Source: Nocardia arthritidis NBRC 100137
Lineage (GTDB): Bacteria > Actinomycetota > Actinomycetes > Mycobacteriales > Mycobacteriaceae
Length of the DNA stretch: 64,000 nt
NCBI RefSeq assembly: GCF_001612765.1
Contig: NZ_BDBB01000024.1
Span: 1 to 64,000, forward strand
Direction of reading: 5' to 3'
The notes beneath the pieces were generated by a model that ran no database searches, was not told the origin of the DNA, and worked only from the letters and a program-made list of their open reading frames with translations. Shown here in pieces: positions 26,174 through 35,126 of this stretch; position 1 is the stretch's first letter; each line of letters opens with the position of its first letter. A program made the position numbers and the translations under genes.

Positions 26174-26629
26174 GTGTCGGAAACCAGCCAGTCCAGCGGG
26201 CGGCCGATCCGCCTGCGGCGGGCCAGGATCGGGGTGCTGATCGCCGCGACGGCGGTGAGCGTGCTCGTCGGGCTGCTGGTGCTGGCCGCGTGGCGCAACG
26301 ATTATCTGATCAGCTCCGACAAGGGCAGCACCACGGCCGAGGTGCTCTCGGCGGGGCGGCTGCGCTCGGCGGTAATGTACGTCACACCGGACGGTGAGAC
26401 GCACAATCCGAAGGTCGGCGTCCTGTATCCGACAAACCTCACCGCGGGTGAGCGGATTCGCGTGGAATACAGCCGCAGCGACCCCGACCTGGTGCGCGTG
26501 GAAGGCCGGGACGTGCGCGTCGCCGTTCCGCCCGCGTTGTCGGTCGTCGTGGTGGTCTGGCTGCTCGCGCTGCCCGCGCTGTGGTTGCTCTCCCGCGTGA
26601 AAAGGCGCGGCCCGACGCCGGTGGGTTGA
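26174..26629 (+). CDS. DUF3592-type membrane protein (Rv0556-like)
   Basis: A 151-residue protein with two membrane helices (about 20-42 and 120-142) flanking an extracytoplasmic beta-rich domain of about 75 residues (TTAEVLSAGRLRSAVMY to RIRVEYSRSDPDLVRV), the pattern of DUF3592. The homologous position in M. tuberculosis, just before mgtA, holds Rv0556. The GTG at 26174 fits a leaderless transcript; a GTG two codons upstream overlaps the -10 and is disfavoured. Function unknown. Confidence 0.82.
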   Translation: MSETSQSSGRPIRLRRARIGVLIAATAVSVLVGLLVLAAWRNDYLISSDKGSTTAEVLSAGRLRSAVMYVTPDGETHNPKVGVLYPTNLTAGERIRVEYSRSDPDLVRVEGRDVRVAVPPALSVVVVVWLLALPALWLLSRVKRRGPTPVG

Positions 26630-26713
26630 TCCGCCCCGACAGTTCGCCGGATCTTTTCGTGCCCTTCACTTCGGTGTGGCGGGGCGGCGCGATGCACCGG
26701 TCAGGCTGGGAAT

Positions 26714-27856
26714 GTGCGTGTAGCGATCGTCGCGGAGTCGTTTCTGCCGAATATGAACGGCGTCGTCAACTCCGTGCTGCGGGTGCTGGAGCACTTGGAC
26801 CGGCACGGGCACAACGCCCTGATCATCGCGCCCGACACACCGCGCGGGCAGCCTGCCGCGCCGCGGGAGTATCACCGTTTCCGGGTCCACCGAGTCCCCG
26901 CGGTCATGGTGCCGAGGATCAGCTCGCTGCCGGTCGGGCTGCCGCAGCCGGGCATCGTCTCGGCCATCGACGACTTCGACGCCGACGTGGTCCATCTGGC
27001 CTCCCCGTTCCTGCTCGGCGCGGGTGGCCTGGGGGCGGCGCTGCGGCTGGACCTGCCGACCGTCGCGGTGTATCAGACCGACGTCGCGGGCTTCGCCAAG
27101 AGTTACGGGCTCGGGCTGACGAGCCGTGCCGCCTGGGCCTGGACCCGGCGCATCCACGAGGGAGCCACCCGCACGCTCGCGCCGTCCCGGGCGGCGGCGG
27201 AGGACCTGGCCCGGCACGGCGTCCCGCGCGTGCACCGGTGGGGGCGCGGCGTCGACATCGCGCGGTTCACGCCCGACGCCCGCTCCGCAGAGCTGCGCGA
27301 CGCCTGGCTCGCCGGCCGCGACCGCCTGCTGGTGGGCTTCGTGGGGCGGCTCGCGCCGGAGAAGCACGTCGAGCGGCTCGCGGTGCTCGGGACCGACCCC
27401 GATATCCAGTTGGTGATCGTCGGCGACGGGCCGGAACGCCAGCGGCTCGCCCGGCTGATGCCGACCGCGGTGTTCACCGGCGAGCTCGGCGGCGACGAAC
27501 TGGCGCGGGCGTACGCCAGTCTCGACGTCATGGTGCACGCGGGCGAGCACGAGACGTTCTGCCAGGGCGTGCAGGAGGCGCTGGCGTCGGGCGTCCCGGT
27601 GATCGGCCCCGACGCGGGCGGTCCACGCGACCTGATCGCCCACTGCCGTAACGGCTATCTGCTTCCGGTGGATCGTTTCGGCGAGTTGCTGCCCAGTGCT
27701 GTCGGGGCGTTGCACGATCCCAGGCTGCGGACCCGGTTCGCCGGGGCGGCCAGGAAGTCGGTGCTGTCGCGGACCTGGCCCGCCGTCTGTACCCAGCTGA
27801 TGAGCCACTACGCCGAGGTGGCGGGCGCCCGGATCTCCTTGCCCCATACGGCCTGA
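26714..27856 (+). CDS. mgtA: GDP-mannose-dependent alpha-mannosyltransferase MgtA
   Basis: A 380-residue GT4 glycosyltransferase (GT-B fold) like M. tuberculosis MgtA (Rv0557), which adds mannose to a glucuronosyl diacylglycerol carrier and takes part in lipomannan-type glycolipid synthesis. The N-terminal AESFLPNMNGVVNSVLRVLEHL and the nucleotide-binding part with VGRLAPEKHVERL, HAGEHETFCQGVQEALASG and PVIGPDAGGPRD are present. It starts with a GTG at 26714 and lies between the DUF3592 gene and menG, as in mycobacteria. Confidence 0.92.
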   Translation: MRVAIVAESFLPNMNGVVNSVLRVLEHLDRHGHNALIIAPDTPRGQPAAPREYHRFRVHRVPAVMVPRISSLPVGLPQPGIVSAIDDFDADVVHLASPFLLGAGGLGAALRLDLPTVAVYQTDVAGFAKSYGLGLTSRAAWAWTRRIHEGATRTLAPSRAAAEDLARHGVPRVHRWGRGVDIARFTPDARSAELRDAWLAGRDRLLVGFVGRLAPEKHVERLAVLGTDPDIQLVIVGDGPERQRLARLMPTAVFTGELGGDELARAYASLDVMVHAGEHETFCQGVQEALASGVPVIGPDAGGPRDLIAHCRNGYLLPVDRFGELLPSAVGALHDPRLRTRFAGAARKSVLSRTWPAVCTQLMSHYAEVAGARISLPHTA

Positions 27857-27918
27857 ACCGCGCTCCAGCGTGACGGATGTATCCCCGCGCCACGCTCGGT
27901 TCGTAACAGACCGCGAGT

Positions 27919-27924
27919 TAGGGT
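27919..27924 (+). promoter_or_regulatory. -10 element of leaderless menG
   Basis: TAGGGT, six bases before the GTG at 27931. Confidence 0.6.
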
Positions 27925-27930
27925 CTTCGC

Positions 27931-28635
27931 GTGGCGAAAACGCAATCGAACCGGGCCTCCTTGGACAAGCAGCCGCGCGAAGTCGCGGCGATGTTCGACG
28001 GCGTCGCCCGGCGATACGACCTGACCAACACCGTGATCTCCGCGGGGCAGGATCGCTACTGGCGCTGGGCGACCCGCAAGGCGCTGGCGCCGCGGCCGGG
28101 TGAGCGGCTGCTCGATCTCGCCGCGGGCACGGGTGTATCGACGCTGGAGTTGCAGAAGTCCGGCGCCTGGTGCCTCGCAGCCGACTTCTCCAAGGGCATG
28201 CTCAGTGCGGGCCGGTTCCGCGACGTGCCGATGGTGGCGGCCGACGCGATGGCGCTGCCGTTCGCCGACGACTCCTTCGACGCGGTGACCATCTCGTTCG
28301 GGCTGCGCAACGTGGCCGACACCGACCTCGCCCTGCGCGAGATGCTGCGAGTCACCAAGCCCGGCGGCAGGCTGGTGGTGTGCGAATTCTCCGCGCCGGT
28401 GCTCCCGGTGTTCCGCACGGTGTACCTGGAGTACCTGATGAAAGCGCTGCCGAAGGTGGCGCGCGTGGTGAGCAGCAACCCCGACGCCTATGTCTACCTC
28501 GCCGAATCCATCACGGAGTGGCCCAATCAGCGCCGGTTGGCGATGCGGATCGCGGCGAACGGGTGGTCGTCGGTGAAGTGGCGCAACCTCACCGGAGGCA
28601 TAGTCGCACTGCACCGGGCCTACAAACTCGGCTGA
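27931..28635 (+). CDS. menG: Demethylmenaquinone methyltransferase
   Basis: A 234-residue UbiE/MenG methyltransferase that carries out the final ring methylation of menaquinone. It shows DGVARRYDLTNTVISAGQDRYWR, the SAM-binding LLDLAAGTGVSTLEL, and MALPFADDSFDAVTISFGLRNVAD, all typical. It starts with a GTG at 27931, with TAGGGT six bases upstream, so it is probably leaderless. It follows mgtA, as Rv0558 does in M. tuberculosis. Confidence 0.95.
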   Translation: MAKTQSNRASLDKQPREVAAMFDGVARRYDLTNTVISAGQDRYWRWATRKALAPRPGERLLDLAAGTGVSTLELQKSGAWCLAADFSKGMLSAGRFRDVPMVAADAMALPFADDSFDAVTISFGLRNVADTDLALREMLRVTKPGGRLVVCEFSAPVLPVFRTVYLEYLMKALPKVARVVSSNPDAYVYLAESITEWPNQRRLAMRIAANGWSSVKWRNLTGGIVALHRAYKLG

Positions 28636-28689
28636 ACCGGAGACCCGGATCACACCTCACCGCCGGATTCGAGCACTGTGAGGTGGAAT

Positions 28690-28705
28690 GTCACCTGGCG
28701 ATAAC
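28690..28705 (+). promoter_or_regulatory. Candidate GlnR box upstream of nasN
   Basis: GTCAC, six bases, then ATAAC (28690-28705) resembles the actinobacterial GlnR half-site pair GTnAC-n6-GnAAC, with one mismatch at the first base of the second half. It lies 45 bases before the nitrate reductase start, where nitrogen control would be expected. Confidence 0.4.
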
Positions 28706-28749
28706 GCGGGGTAAATCCCGCGCAATCGGCGGTCCGCATGATCGAAGGC

Positions 28750-31700
28750 ATGTCCGACCCAGTGACCGGCCACAGCGACGGCACCGCCCGAACGGCGTGC
28801 TCGTACTGCGGCGTGGGCTGCGGTATCACCGTGACGACTGCCGCGGACGGCGCGGGGAAACCGGTGATCGCCAAGGTCAGCGGCGACAAGTTGCACCCCT
28901 CCAACGCGGGCAGGCTGTGCACCAAGGGCGCGACGCACGCGGAACTGATGCGCGCCACCGGACGGATGGAGACCGCCTACCGGCGCTCGGAGCGCGGCCA
29001 GGTCCCGGTGCCCTTCCCCGTGGACGAGGCGGTGCACGAGGCGGCCACCCGATTGCGGGCGATCCTGGACGCGCACGGTCCCGACGCGATCGCACTCTAC
29101 GTTTCCGGGCAGATGTCACTGGAGGCGCAGTACCTCGCCACCAAGCTCGCCAAGGGTTACCTGCGCACGGTGCACATCGAGGCGAACTCGCGGCTGTGCA
29201 TGGCCAGTGCCGGGACCGGGTACAAGCAGTCGCTCGGCGCCGACGGACCGCCCGGCTCCTACGACGATTTCGAGCACGCCGACCTGTTCTTCGTGATCGG
29301 CGCGAACATGGCCGACTGCCATCCGATCCTGTTCCTGCGAATGGCCGACCGGCTCAAGGCGGGCGCGAGGCTCATCGTGGTCGACCCGCGCCGCACCGAG
29401 ACCGCCGCGCGCGCCGATCTCTTCCTGCAGATCGCCCCCGGCACGGATCTCGCGCTGCTGAACGGACTGCTGCACCTGCTGGTCGAGGGCGGCCACATCG
29501 ACGAGGAGTTCATCGCCGAGCACACCGAGGGCTGGGCGGCGATGCCGGAGTTCCTGGCGGACTATCCGCCGCAGCGGGTGGCGGAGATCACCGGGCTGGC
29601 CGAGGCCGACATCCGCACCGCCGCCCAGTGGATCGGCGAAGCCGGCGAATGGATGTCGCTGTGGACGATGGGACTCAACCAGTCCACGCACGGCACCTGG
29701 AACACCAACGCGCTGTGCAACCTGCACCTGGCCACGGGCGCCATCTGCCGTCCAGGCAGCGGTCCGTTCTCGCTCACCGGGCAGCCGAACGCGATGGGCG
29801 GCCGGGAGATGGGGTACATGGGTCCCGGTCTGCCCGGCCAGCGCAGCGTGCTCTCCGCCGAGGACCGCACGTTCGTGGAGACCGTGTGGGAGCTCGAGCC
29901 CGGCACGCTGCGCACCGAAGCCGGGCCCGGCACGGTGGAGATGTTCCGCAGCCTGGCCGAAGGCACGATCAAAGCGGCCTGGATCATCTGCACCAATCCC
30001 GTCGCCACCGTGTCTAACCGCAAGACCGTGATCGCGGGCCTGGAAGCCGCCGAACTGGTGATCGCGCAGGACGCCTACACCGAGACCGCGACCAACGCCT
30101 ACGCCGACCTGCTGCTTCCCGCCACGCTGTGGGCGGAAGCCGAGGGGGTGATGGTGAATTCCGAACGCAACCTCACCCTGATGCGGCAGTCGGTGCCGCC
30201 CACCGGCGACGCGCGGCCGGACTGGCGGATCATCGCCGACATCGCCACCGCCATGGGGTTTCCCGGTTTCGGCTTCGCCTCCAGTGCCGAGATCTTCGAG
30301 GAGATCAAACGCTTCGCGAATCCCGCGACCGGCTACGACCTGCGCGGCGTCAGCTACGAGGCGCTGCGTGACGGACCGATGCAGTGGCCGTGCGCGGAGC
30401 CGGAGCGCAGGCGCAATCCGATCCGGTACCGCAACGACGGTGTCAGCCAGACGTTGTTCGTCGACGCGCACGGCCACCGGCCCCGGCTGGCCTTCGCCAC
30501 GCCGAGCCGCCGCGCGGTGTTCTGGCCGCGCCCGCACCTGCCGCCCGCGGAGATGCCGGACGACGACTACCCGTTCCTGCTCAACACCGGACGCCTGCAG
30601 CACCAGTGGCACACGATGACCAAGACCGGCAGGATCGGCAAGCTGACCAAGCTGACCGGCGCACCGTTCGTCGAGGTGCACCCGGCCGACGCCGAACGCC
30701 TCGGCCTGCGCGAGGGTGACCAGCTCGAGATCGCCTCGCGCCGGGGCCGAGCGGTGCTTCCGGTCCAGGTCGGCGACCGGGTGCGGCCGGGCGATTGCTT
30801 CGTGCCGTTCCACTGGAACGACGAACAGGGCGAATACCTGACCATCAACGCCGTCACCAACGACGCGGTCGATCCGGCCTCGCTGCAACCGGAGTTCAAG
30901 GCGTGCGCGGTCGCACTGCGCAGGGTGGCCGCCGTGCCGCGGCCCGAGACGCCCGCGGCGATGCCCGAGGCGGACCCGGCGCATCCGCTGGCGGCCGCGC
31001 TCGGTCTCGACAGCGGCACCGCCCCCACGCTCAGTGAAACCGAGCGGATCTACCTGAGCGGATATCTGGCCGCGCTGCAAGCGCTACCGGTGACCGGTCA
31101 GCCGGTGCTCCCGGACTCGGCGCCGATGTCGGCGCACAGCAGGCTGTGGGTCGACGGGTTGCTGGCGGGGATGTATTCACGTGGTGCGGCGGGCCCCGCG
31201 CCCGCGGGGGTCGAGGCTGCGGCCGCTCGCGCGATCACCGTGCTGTGGGCCTCGCAGACCGGCACCGCGGAGGAATTCGCGGCCACCGTCTCGGCACATC
31301 TCGCCGGGCACGGTTTCACGCCGCGACTACTGGATCTGGACTCCTGCGACCTCAACTCGCTTCAGGGCGATGTGCTGGTGGTCAGCAGCACGTTCGGCGA
31401 CGGCGGGCCGCCGGACAACGGAGCCGATTTCTGGGATCGCCTGGCCGACACCGTCGTGCGGCTGACCGGTGTCCGCTACGCGGTGTTCGCCCTCGGCGAC
31501 TCCTCCTATGACGACTTCTGCGGTTACGGCCGCAAACTCGACGAGAAATTCGCCGAACTCGGCGCGACCCGGCTGCTTGCGCGCGTCGACAGCGAACCCG
31601 ACTACGAAGACGCGGCGCAGCGCTGGCTCGCCGACGTGCTCGCCGCGTTCGGCGCCGAGGAACCCGGGTCCCCCGCCGGTCCCCCGGTGCGCGGCGCAGG

Positions 31701-32940
31701 CGGCCCGGGCCGATCCACGCCCCGGGGCGGCGGGGTCGCGACGCTGGAAATGCCGAGTGCCGCACCGGCGCTCGGGCGCACCCGCACGGCTTCCCCGCCG
31801 TTCACCCGCACCGCGCCGCTGCATGCCCCGTTGCTGCGCAACGAGTTGCTGTCGACCGGAGGATCGACGAAAGAGGTGCGCCGCTTCGGATTCGATCTGC
31901 GCGGTCTGGAGGCCACCTACGAGGTGGGCGACTCTTTGGGCGTCTGGCCGGTGAACAGCGCCGCGCTGGTCACCGAATGGCTGGACGCCACCGGGCTGGA
32001 CGGTCGCCGCGTGGTCGAGGTCGACGAGCGCGAGCTCTCGCTGGCGGAGGCGCTGCGCACGCACTACGACATCACCAAGGTCGGGCAGGATCTGCTCGGC
32101 TTCCTCGCCGAGCGCAACCACAGCGGCAAACTCGCCAAACTGCTGCGCCGCGACAACCGCAACGAACTGGCGAATTACCTGTGGGACCGGCAGGTCGTGG
32201 ACGTGCTGCGCGACTTCCCGATTCGAGCCGATCTGGTGGAGTGGCTCGGCACATTGAAGAAGTTGCAGCCGCGCCAGTATTCGATCTCGTCGAGTCCGCT
32301 GGTCAGCCCGGATGAGGTGGAGCTGACCGTCGGCATCGTGCGCTACGGCGACCCGGCCGCCACCGGTTCGGCGGCGCGGCGCGGCGGAGTGTGCTCGACC
32401 TTCCTCGCCGATCGGGCGGCCGCCGATTACACCGGCGCGGCTGTGCCGATCTTCCTGCAACGCGCACCGCATTTCCGTCCTCCGGCCGACCCGGCCGCAC
32501 CGATGATCATGGTCGGCCCGGGCACCGGCATCGCGCCCTTCCGGGGGTTCCTGCACGAGCGCAGGGCCCTCGGCTGCACCGGACGCAACTGGCTGTTCTT
32601 CGGCGATCAGCACGCGGCGCAGAACTTCTACTACCGCGCCGAACTGGAGGACATGTTCCGTTCCGGCTTCCTGACCCGCCTCGACCTGGCCTTCTCCCGG
32701 GACCAGCGGGAGCGGATCTACGTGCAGCACCGCATGGTCGAGCACGGCGCCGAGCTGTGGTCCTGGCTGCGCGATGGCGCCCACTTCTACGTCTGCGGCG
32801 ACGCGAGCCGGATGGCCAAAGACGTCGACGAGGCCCTCCTGCGGATCGCACGCATCCACGGCAAGCTCGACGAGGACGGCGCACTGGCCTTCAAGAAGCA
32901 GCTCGTCGCCGAAAAGCGCTACGTACGCGACGTCTACTGA
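28750..32940 (+). CDS. nasN: Single-chain diflavin assimilatory nitrate reductase (NasN type)
   Basis: A 1396-residue fusion that reduces nitrate to nitrite with NAD(P)H in one polypeptide. It has an N-terminal 4Fe-4S site (Cys at about 17, 20, 24 and 57), a molybdopterin oxidoreductase core (to about 590) and a dinucleotide-binding domain (about 595-730, LLNTGRLQHQWHTMTKTGR). A flavodoxin FMN domain follows at about 830-965 (WASQTGTAEEFAA), then a Pro/Gly linker, a CysJ-like FAD domain (RQYSISSSP near 1174, GVCSTFLAD near 1213) and an NAD(P) domain (VGPGTGIAPFRGF near 1255). This matches the monomeric diflavin enzyme described in Mycobacterium smegmatis. ATG 28750 follows GAAGGC; ATG 28738 is an alternative. 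No nitrite reductase or transporter lies in the window. Confidence 0.93.
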   Translation: MSDPVTGHSDGTARTACSYCGVGCGITVTTAADGAGKPVIAKVSGDKLHPSNAGRLCTKGATHAELMRATGRMETAYRRSERGQVPVPFPVDEAVHEAATRLRAILDAHGPDAIALYVSGQMSLEAQYLATKLAKGYLRTVHIEANSRLCMASAGTGYKQSLGADGPPGSYDDFEHADLFFVIGANMADCHPILFLRMADRLKAGARLIVVDPRRTETAARADLFLQIAPGTDLALLNGLLHLLVEGGHIDEEFIAEHTEGWAAMPEFLADYPPQRVAEITGLAEADIRTAAQWIGEAGEWMSLWTMGLNQSTHGTWNTNALCNLHLATGAICRPGSGPFSLTGQPNAMGGREMGYMGPGLPGQRSVLSAEDRTFVETVWELEPGTLRTEAGPGTVEMFRSLAEGTIKAAWIICTNPVATVSNRKTVIAGLEAAELVIAQDAYTETATNAYADLLLPATLWAEAEGVMVNSERNLTLMRQSVPPTGDARPDWRIIADIATAMGFPGFGFASSAEIFEEIKRFANPATGYDLRGVSYEALRDGPMQWPCAEPERRRNPIRYRNDGVSQTLFVDAHGHRPRLAFATPSRRAVFWPRPHLPPAEMPDDDYPFLLNTGRLQHQWHTMTKTGRIGKLTKLTGAPFVEVHPADAERLGLREGDQLEIASRRGRAVLPVQVGDRVRPGDCFVPFHWNDEQGEYLTINAVTNDAVDPASLQPEFKACAVALRRVAAVPRPETPAAMPEADPAHPLAAALGLDSGTAPTLSETERIYLSGYLAALQALPVTGQPVLPDSAPMSAHSRLWVDGLLAGMYSRGAAGPAPAGVEAAAARAITVLWASQTGTAEEFAATVSAHLAGHGFTPRLLDLDSCDLNSLQGDVLVVSSTFGDGGPPDNGADFWDRLADTVVRLTGVRYAVFALGDSSYDDFCGYGRKLDEKFAELGATRLLARVDSEPDYEDAAQRWLADVLAAFGAEEPGSPAGPPVRGAGGPGRSTPRGGGVATLEMPSAAPALGRTRTASPPFTRTAPLHAPLLRNELLSTGGSTKEVRRFGFDLRGLEATYEVGDSLGVWPVNSAALVTEWLDATGLDGRRVVEVDERELSLAEALRTHYDITKVGQDLLGFLAERNHSGKLAKLLRRDNRNELANYLWDRQVVDVLRDFPIRADLVEWLGTLKKLQPRQYSISSSPLVSPDEVELTVGIVRYGDPAATGSAARRGGVCSTFLADRAAADYTGAAVPIFLQRAPHFRPPADPAAPMIMVGPGTGIAPFRGFLHERRALGCTGRNWLFFGDQHAAQNFYYRAELEDMFRSGFLTRLDLAFSRDQRERIYVQHRMVEHGAELWSWLRDGAHFYVCGDASRMAKDVDEALLRIARIHGKLDEDGALAFKKQLVAEKRYVRDVY

Positions 32941-33154
32941 CGGCCCACAACAGCCATTCCACACCACGCACATCGTTCACTGATCGCGATCACAATACGG
33001 AACCGGACGCTGCCAAGCGCCGTCAAACTCTCTGATCGAACTCGAAGGTCGGATGGAGCAGCAAACGTCGAACGAGCATCTTCTACGGCGCCGCCGGTTC
33101 TGATCTGCACGTCACCCAATAAATGGGTGTCCATCGGCACAATCAGGGGGTCCC
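32941..33154. other. AT-richer spacer before the secreted toxin-like gene
   Basis: This 214-base spacer is clearly less GC-rich than flanking genes. It holds a small hairpin, CACCCA with TGGGTG around a 5-base AT loop (about 33113-33129), and an AGGGGG ribosome site a few bases before the next ATG. No gene is seen. Confidence 0.5.
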
Positions 33155-33625
33155 ATGAACACTCGCGCTTCGCTCACCGTTAGCGCCGTCGCTATCGCCG
33201 TGGCGGGCTTCATCAATGCATCTGCATTCGCTCCAGCCAACGCGGCACAGGTATGGGGCGCCTGCGGAGTGTCATCCAAGCAGGACAAGGTCGTCGCTAG
33301 CTACAGCAAAGCGACATTGAAGTGCGGCACCGATGGCTGGGGATTCCGCCACATCCAGGGGCGCCACCTGCAGGATTGGCAGAACCTTGCCGACATCGAA
33401 CGGAACAACTGGCGGGATATCGCCGACATCGCGATTGCGAAATCCCTCGACGCACCCGATCGGACCGCCGCGGCGGGAGGCGGCAAGACCTGTTACTCGG
33501 GTCAGATCTATCTGGTCAATCACGTCACTGGGCAGATCGCGAAGACAGTGGAGCCCACCGTTATCGTTGGCAGTGACGGAGCGATCATCACCGCTTACCC
33601 GGGAGGAAAGGCTTGCCGTGCATGA
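33155..33625 (+). CDS. Putative secreted RNase-like toxin
   Basis: A 156-residue exported protein. The signal peptide (1-30) ends PANA before AQ. The mature part has four Cys (37, 57, 113, 154), enough for two disulfides. A helix with two His (HIQGRH, 66-71), then Trp-rich helices, a Lys (111) and a strand ending IITAYP (144-149) recall the catalytic layout of BECR-fold RNase toxins. That fold is inferred by eye, not shown. A 116-residue gene without signal peptide overlaps its 3' end by eight bases, as immunity genes often do. Third-position GC is lower than in the neighbours, suggesting transfer. It could instead be an unrelated secreted protein. Confidence 0.6.
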   Translation: MNTRASLTVSAVAIAVAGFINASAFAPANAAQVWGACGVSSKQDKVVASYSKATLKCGTDGWGFRHIQGRHLQDWQNLADIERNNWRDIADIAIAKSLDAPDRTAAAGGGKTCYSGQIYLVNHVTGQIAKTVEPTVIVGSDGAIITAYPGGKACRA

Positions 33626-33968
33626 GCCGACCTACGAAGAGCTGACGGACTCCATCGTTCGAGCCGCGAACTGGGAAGGGCTCAAAGTTCGCATGAAGGA
33701 CGGCATTCCGTACATTGTCGAACGCAATGGCGCGGCGCTGACTCCTCCGGTCGCCATGCGCTTCACGCCGGACACTCTGCAGGAGTACTACCGCAAGATC
33801 GCGGAGGATGCCCTGCGTGGCAGACCCGAATCCCCTTGGGAGTGGTGGATGGACTTGATGTCCACCCACCTCGGCGAGGCGATGTACGACCTGGACCGCG
33901 TGGGCGGTCCGGCCGTGATCACCATCGGCAAGTTCGGCTTCACCGCGACGCGGATTCGAGCGGAGTGA
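33618..33968 (+). CDS. Putative immunity protein for the upstream toxin
   Basis: A 116-residue cytoplasmic protein of unknown family, starting at a GTG (33618) that overlaps the last eight bases of the toxin-like gene. An ATG at 33622 is in another frame. It has a Trp-rich segment SPWEWWMDLM, alternating predicted helices and strands, and no signal or membrane segment. Its small size, coupling to an exported cysteine-containing protein and shared lower GC suggest an immunity role; this is inference. It ends 10 bases from the convergent aldo-keto reductase. Confidence 0.55.
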   Translation: MHEPTYEELTDSIVRAANWEGLKVRMKDGIPYIVERNGAALTPPVAMRFTPDTLQEYYRKIAEDALRGRPESPWEWWMDLMSTHLGEAMYDLDRVGGPAVITIGKFGFTATRIRAE

Positions 33969-33978
33969 CGTCCTCGGC

Positions 33979-35040
33979 TCACACCGCGGGCGGGTTCAGG
34001 CGGGTGAAGTCCGGGAGGCGGTAGTACGGGTAGTAGGGGTAGGGCGGGGTGGTGGCGCTTGCTTTGTCCAGGCGGGCGATCTGGTCGGCGTCGAGTTCCC
34101 AGCCGATCGCGCCGAGGTTCTGGCGTAGCTGCTCCTCGTTGCGGGCGCCGACGATGACGGTGGCGACGGTGGGGCGACGCAGCAGCCAGTTGAGGGCGAT
34201 CTGCGGCACCGTCTTGCCGGTTTCGGCGGCCAGCTCGTCGAGGACGTCGACCACGTCGTAGAGCTTCTCCTTGTCCACCGGCGGACCGGCCTCGGCGGTC
34301 CGGTGCAGGCGACTGCCTTCCGGAAGCGGTTGGCCGCGACGGATCTTGCCGGTGAGCCTGCCCCAGCCGAGGGGACTCCAGACCACCGCGCCGACACCTT
34401 GGTCGCGGCCGAGCGGCATGAGTTCCCACTCGTAGTCCCGCCCGACCAGCGAGTAGTAGACCTGGTGCGCGACGTACCTGGTCAGTCCGTTGCGATCCGC
34501 CGCGGCAAGGGATTTCATCAGCTGCCAGCCCGCGAAGTTCGACGCGCCGACATAGCGGATCTTGCCGGCGCGCACCAGATCGTCCAGGGCCGCGACGACT
34601 TCCTCCACCGGCGTGCCCACGTCGAAGGCGTGCAGCTGGAACAGATCGATGTAGTCCGTGCCCAGCCTGCGCAGCGACGCCTCCACCGCACCGATCAGCC
34701 TGGCCCGGCCGGAACCGGCGTCCGCGGGGCCGGGGCCGGTCGGCAGCGTCGCCTTGGTGGACAGCAGCACCCGATCACGCCTGCCCTGGACGGCGGCGCC
34801 CAGCACCTCCTCCGAGGCGCCGTCGGAGTAGACGTCGGCGGTGTCGAACATGTTCACGCCCGCGTCCAAGCTGATGTCGACCAGCCGCCGCGCCTGTTCG
34901 GCATCGGTGTCGCCCCACGCGCCGAACAGTTCACCCCGGCCACCGAAAGTGCCCGCGCCGAAGCTCAAGGCCGGGACGTGGAGACCTGATGCGCCGAGCC
35001 GCCGGTACTCCATCTGCGTGTCGACCATCCGAACGTTCAC
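33979..35040 (-). CDS. Aldo-keto reductase
   Basis: A 353-residue NADPH-dependent aldo-keto reductase of the (alpha/beta)8 barrel type. The catalytic tetrad is visible: Asp66 and Tyr71 (FDTADVYSDG), Lys96 (LLSTKATLP) and His137 (DLFQLHAFD). NADPH contacts appear at VYYSLVGRDYEWEL and near the C-terminal TVIVGARNEEQLRQN. The GTG at 35040 follows an AGGAGGG ribosome site with good spacing and is preferred to ATG 35028. It is divergent from a TetR gene, the usual arrangement for local repression. The substrate is unknown. Confidence 0.92.
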   Translation of the reverse strand: MNVRMVDTQMEYRRLGASGLHVPALSFGAGTFGGRGELFGAWGDTDAEQARRLVDISLDAGVNMFDTADVYSDGASEEVLGAAVQGRRDRVLLSTKATLPTGPGPADAGSGRARLIGAVEASLRRLGTDYIDLFQLHAFDVGTPVEEVVAALDDLVRAGKIRYVGASNFAGWQLMKSLAAADRNGLTRYVAHQVYYSLVGRDYEWELMPLGRDQGVGAVVWSPLGWGRLTGKIRRGQPLPEGSRLHRTAEAGPPVDKEKLYDVVDVLDELAAETGKTVPQIALNWLLRRPTVATVIVGARNEEQLRQNLGAIGWELDADQIARLDKASATTPPYPYYPYYRLPDFTRLNPPAV

Positions 35041-35065
35041 TGGACAGCCCTCCTAAAGGGTCTAT

Positions 35066-35115
35066 AGTTCCATTAACACCTCGGACGGTACACCCGTTCG
35101 CCAATAAATGAAACT
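35066..35115. promoter_or_regulatory. Candidate TetR operator pair
   Basis: AGTTCCATTAA on the plus strand (35066-35076) and AGTTTCATTTA on the minus strand (35115-35105) form inverted copies matching at 9 of 11 bases, spaced about 39 bases apart between the divergent aldo-keto reductase and TetR genes. Confidence 0.4.
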
Positions 35116-35126
35116 GGAGTGCCGTT

